DNA of 8,537 bases, taken from an uncultured Eggerthellaceae bacterium (GTDB lineage: Bacteria > Actinomycetota > Coriobacteriia > Coriobacteriales > Eggerthellaceae). Position numbers and translations under genes: made by a program. The notes beneath the pieces are model-generated. The model saw only the letters and a list, made by a program, of their open reading frames with translations, did no database searches and was not told the DNA's origin. The stretch is taken from contig CAJUFC010000035.1 in NCBI GenBank assembly GCA_910585565.1, positions 1-8,537 on the forward strand, in the 5' to 3' direction. This document shows, piece after piece, positions 5,944-8,537 of this stretch (position 1 is the stretch's first letter; each line of letters starts with the position of its first letter).

Positions 5944-8537
5944 CTAGCCTTGCTCGATGAGCCAGTCTTCGTAGGCCTCCTGGATGAGGCGGTGATCCAT
6001 GCGCTTTCTCGGCTCGCCCTTGGCGGTCACGTTTCGCGCCACCGCATCTGCCTTCTGAGGCGACGACTCGAAGGCCGACGTGTCGAAGTCCCCGTCTGAG
6101 ATGCGCCGCCACACCACGTCGATGAGCCGCTGGAGGTGCTCGAGCTCGCCCGCGCCCACGAGCGACGTGACCGGCTCATGCAGCTCGCCTTCGGTGCCAC
6201 GCTCAGGCTCGACGTAGAGGTCGATGCCCTCGGAGACGGTGTAGCCCGCATACTCGGGCGACCCCTCGATCAAAAGCTTGTAGAACTGAAGCTGCCGCTC
6301 GTAGGCGGTGGTGGGCGTCTTGCCGGGATAGGTGAAGCCGGTCTTGTAGTCGAAGACGCGCACCCGCTGCGCCGCATCATCGATCATGAGAAGGTCGGCG
6401 ATGCCGAAGAGGGGCACGCCGCTTTCGGTGGCGGTCTCCATCTTGGCCTCGAGGGCGACCCTGCCCTCCAGATGCTCGAGCAGCCACGGCACGAACGACG
6501 CCACCACGCGATCGAACCGCCTGACCAGCGAGGCGACCTCATCAGGACGAAAGTCCATCCAAGACAGCTGCGCGCGATACGCATCAGCCAGCTGGCCCAC
6601 CGTGTCGCAGCAACCATCGGGGCACGCGCCGCTGCCGCACTTTCCCACAAGGTCTTGCAGGAAGGCATGCACGATCGTGCCGAACTCGGACGCCGGCTCG
6701 GGTGAGCGCGGCAGGCGCAGCATGCGTTTGGCGGGATACTCGAGGCTGTTCACCGCACCATCGCGATACTCGACGAAGTCGTTGAGGGCGCTGGCAGACA
6801 GCGAGCGCGGCACGAGATCCGGCACGAGCAGCGAGGCGAACTCGGGCGTGTCGGCGGCATAGCGCGCCTCCCAGCTCACCTGGATGATCGTCGCGGCCTC
6901 CTGAGCGGTGGGCTCCGCCTCTTCGGTGGATATCTCGCCTTGCAGCTCGCGTAGCGTGCGGCCTTGCGCCCTGAACAGCTCCATCTCCTGCTTGGCGCGC
7001 GTGAGCGCCACGAACAGGAGGCGCCGGGCATCGTCATCGTCCTTGGAAGCGCCCACGAGCATGTTGGCCGTGAACAAGGCAGACGAGCTGGCCCCCTTGT
7101 GCCACGTGTCGTCGTCGGCATCGAGAAGGTAGACACGGTCAAACTCGAGCCCCTTGGACCCGTGCGCGCTAACGAGGCGCACGGCATCCCCGCGACCAAG
7201 CGCGATCGTCGCGTCGACGGAGACCTTGTAGCGCTCGAGCTCGTCCATGCGCTCGACGACGTCGGTGAGACGCACGGCGCGCCCAAGCGAGGACGATGAT
7301 GCGATCTCCGCCTCGGCAAACGCGAGCAGCGCCCGGATGCCAGCGTGGAACTCTGCCAGCGCCCACGGGTCGCTGTCGGCCTCGGCGACGTAATGCGCCG
7401 CTATCCCCTTCGCCATGGCGTGGATGAGCTCGCGCACCGGAGCCGACGCCGCTGCCGCAGCCCAGTCGCACAGGCGCTCATGCAGCTTGCCGCCCTCCTC
7501 CGCCAAGGCACGCGCCCAATCGCCATGATGGTCGCGCTTGGCACGTGCGGCAAAGGCGACGCATGCCTCGGATGACCTTCCGTATTCGCGCGCCGCCACG
7601 ATCTGCGGCAGCTGGGCGGCGGCGCGCTCGGTGCGCCCGGCCGCCGCAAACGCCGCGTAGCGCATGAGCGCAAGCAGCGTCTGCATCGACTCCATCTGAA
7701 ACACGTTGGAGGTCTCCCGATAGCTGAAGGGCACGTCGAACGCATTCAGATACGGAATGAGCTCCTTGAGAGAGGCATGCTTGGGGGCGATGACGGCAAT
7801 GGCCTCGCTGGGATCCTCGCTGCCTTCGATGAACCCCGCGTCGATCGCCTGGCGTATGGCCTCGGCCAAGGCGTAACGCTCGGCGTCCTTCGACACGAAC
7901 ACGTGCTCGCAAAACGACGTCTGCTCCCCCGCCGGGCGGAAGGCCTGGATGTCCTTGTCCGTGGCGCTGGTGGGCAGGCGCGTCTCAATCTGGGATGCCA
8001 CTCCCTTTCCCAGCTCGACGATTGCCGGCGTAGAGCGGTAGTTCGTCTTCAGCACGATGCTCGTCGGATGCCAGCGCTCCTGGAACTGCTGGATGCACTC
8101 GATGGTGGCGCCCTGAAAGCGCATGATGGCCTGGTCGTCGTCGCACACCGCCATGATGTTGGGAGAAGCCGCGTCTTTCGCCAGCAGCTCGAGGATGCGC
8201 ATCTGCGCGCCGTTCGTGTCCTGGAACTCGTCCACCTGGACATAGAGGTAGCGATCGAGCAGCTGCTGCTGAAGCTCGGGATGCGCCTGGATGGCCTGGA
8301 TCGCCTCGAGAATCATGTCGTCGTAGTCGTACAGGCCCTCCGCCGCAAGCGCCTCTTCGTAGGCGTCGAACACGTCTGCCGCCGCCAGAGCACGCTCGGC
8401 CACGGCACGGTCCTTGAACGAGCGGCCGTCCTTTGCCGTGCCGCAGAACAAGGCGTCCCGCACGTCTTTGAGACCGCCCGTCTTGCCGTCCTCGTCGATG
8501 AGCTCGGCTGCCCCGACGAGGCGACCGAGCCACGTCG
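5944..8537 (-). CDS. UvrD/RecB-type helicase with C-terminal RecB-family nuclease (5' end outside window)
   Basis: This is a superfamily 1 DNA helicase fused to a PD-(D/E)XK nuclease, as in the AddA, RecB and AdnB enzymes that resect double-strand breaks. The reading frame stays open to the window edge, so 863 residues of the C-terminal part are visible. The Walker A and other N-terminal motifs lie outside. Visible helicase motifs are DYDDM (near 8320), VDEFQDTN (about 8212-8235), CDDDQAIMRFQGA (8107-8145), TNYRST (8029-8046), SAHGSKGLEFDRVYLLD (about 7125-7175) and RRLLFVALTRAKQEM (about 6980-7025). The nuclease domain shows GTIVHAFL (about 6660-6685), GIADLLM (about 6385-6405), VFDYKTG (about 6338-6360) and RQLQFY (about 6280-6300). 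These are the RecB-nuclease H, GxxD, DYK and QxxxY motifs, so it appears active. The GTG at 8463 is unlikely to be the start, because essential N-terminal motifs would be missing. Four clustered cysteines (6607-6639) are unusual. No partner subunit is visible here. Confidence 0.92.
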   Translation of the reverse strand, partial: TWLGRLVGAAELIDEDGKTGGLKDVRDALFCGTAKDGRSFKDRAVAERALAAADVFDAYEEALAAEGLYDYDDMILEAIQAIQAHPELQQQLLDRYLYVQVDEFQDTNGAQMRILELLAKDAASPNIMAVCDDDQAIMRFQGATIECIQQFQERWHPTSIVLKTNYRSTPAIVELGKGVASQIETRLPTSATDKDIQAFRPAGEQTSFCEHVFVSKDAERYALAEAIRQAIDAGFIEGSEDPSEAIAVIAPKHASLKELIPYLNAFDVPFSYRETSNVFQMESMQTLLALMRYAAFAAAGRTERAAAQLPQIVAAREYGRSSEACVAFAARAKRDHHGDWARALAEEGGKLHERLCDWAAAAASAPVRELIHAMAKGIAAHYVAEADSDPWALAEFHAGIRALLAFAEAEIASSSSLGRAVRLTDVVERMDELERYKVSVDATIALGRGDAVRLVSAHGSKGLEFDRVYLLDADDDTWHKGASSSALFTANMLVGASKDDDDARRLLFVALTRAKQEMELFRAQGRTLRELQGEISTEEAEPTAQEAATIIQVSWEARYAADTPEFASLLVPDLVPRSLSASALNDFVEYRDGAVNSLEYPAKRMLRLPRSPEPASEFGTIVHAFLQDLVGKCGSGACPDGCCDTVGQLADAYRAQLSWMDFRPDEVASLVRRFDRVVASFVPWLLEHLEGRVALEAKMETATESGVPLFGIADLLMIDDAAQRVRVFDYKTGFTYPGKTPTTAYERQLQFYKLLIEGSPEYAGYTVSEGIDLYVEPERGTEGELHEPVTSLVGAGELEHLQRLIDVVWRRISDGDFDTSAFESSPQKADAVARNVTAKGEPRKRMDHRLIQEAYEDWLIEQG

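Noticed and set aside
5944..8463. Treating the GTG at 8463 as the start of a complete 839-aa helicase
   Set aside because: The frame stays open to the window edge, and the product would lack Walker A and the other N-terminal helicase motifs. The gene is truncated by the window.

Overview
The window is a GC-rich bacterial chromosomal segment with no mobile-element or CRISPR signature. A single clpP sits directly upstream of clpX and downstream of tig. Codon use is strongly GC-biased. The proteins carry Actinomycetota-like features, such as an extended acidic ClpX linker. Together these suggest Actinomycetota, most plausibly class Coriobacteriia (the Eggerthella/Olsenella/Collinsella group), because most other actinobacteria carry tandem clpP1-clpP2. 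This placement is inference and rests on no database search.

Layout. The left 3.6 kb is a minus-strand protein quality-control cluster transcribed in the order tig (trigger factor), clpP (protease subunit), clpX (unfoldase). Trigger factor meets nascent chains at the ribosome, and ClpXP degrades tagged or misfolded proteins. A perfect 10-bp inverted repeat lies just before the clpP ribosome binding site, and a terminator-like hairpin separates clpP from clpX, so the three genes may not be expressed as one simple transcript.

A short divergent intergenic region (about 3579-3723) separates tig from a plus-strand tRNA-Leu(UAG). A probable terminator follows the tRNA. Next come a small unrecognised 79-aa gene with a strong ribosome binding site, a very strong terminator, and sstT (sodium-coupled serine/threonine uptake).

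sstT converges on a long minus-strand gene that runs off the right edge. It encodes a UvrD/RecB-type helicase fused to a C-terminal RecB-family nuclease, most likely a recombinational DNA-repair enzyme of the AddA/AdnB kind. The 230-bp convergent gap holds a striking approximately 105-bp imperfect palindrome with 19-bp perfect arms.

Most of the window is housekeeping. The points worth a second look are the palindrome, the clpP-upstream inverted repeat, the small unknown gene, the degenerate PPIase region of trigger factor, and a cysteine cluster inside the helicase-nuclease.
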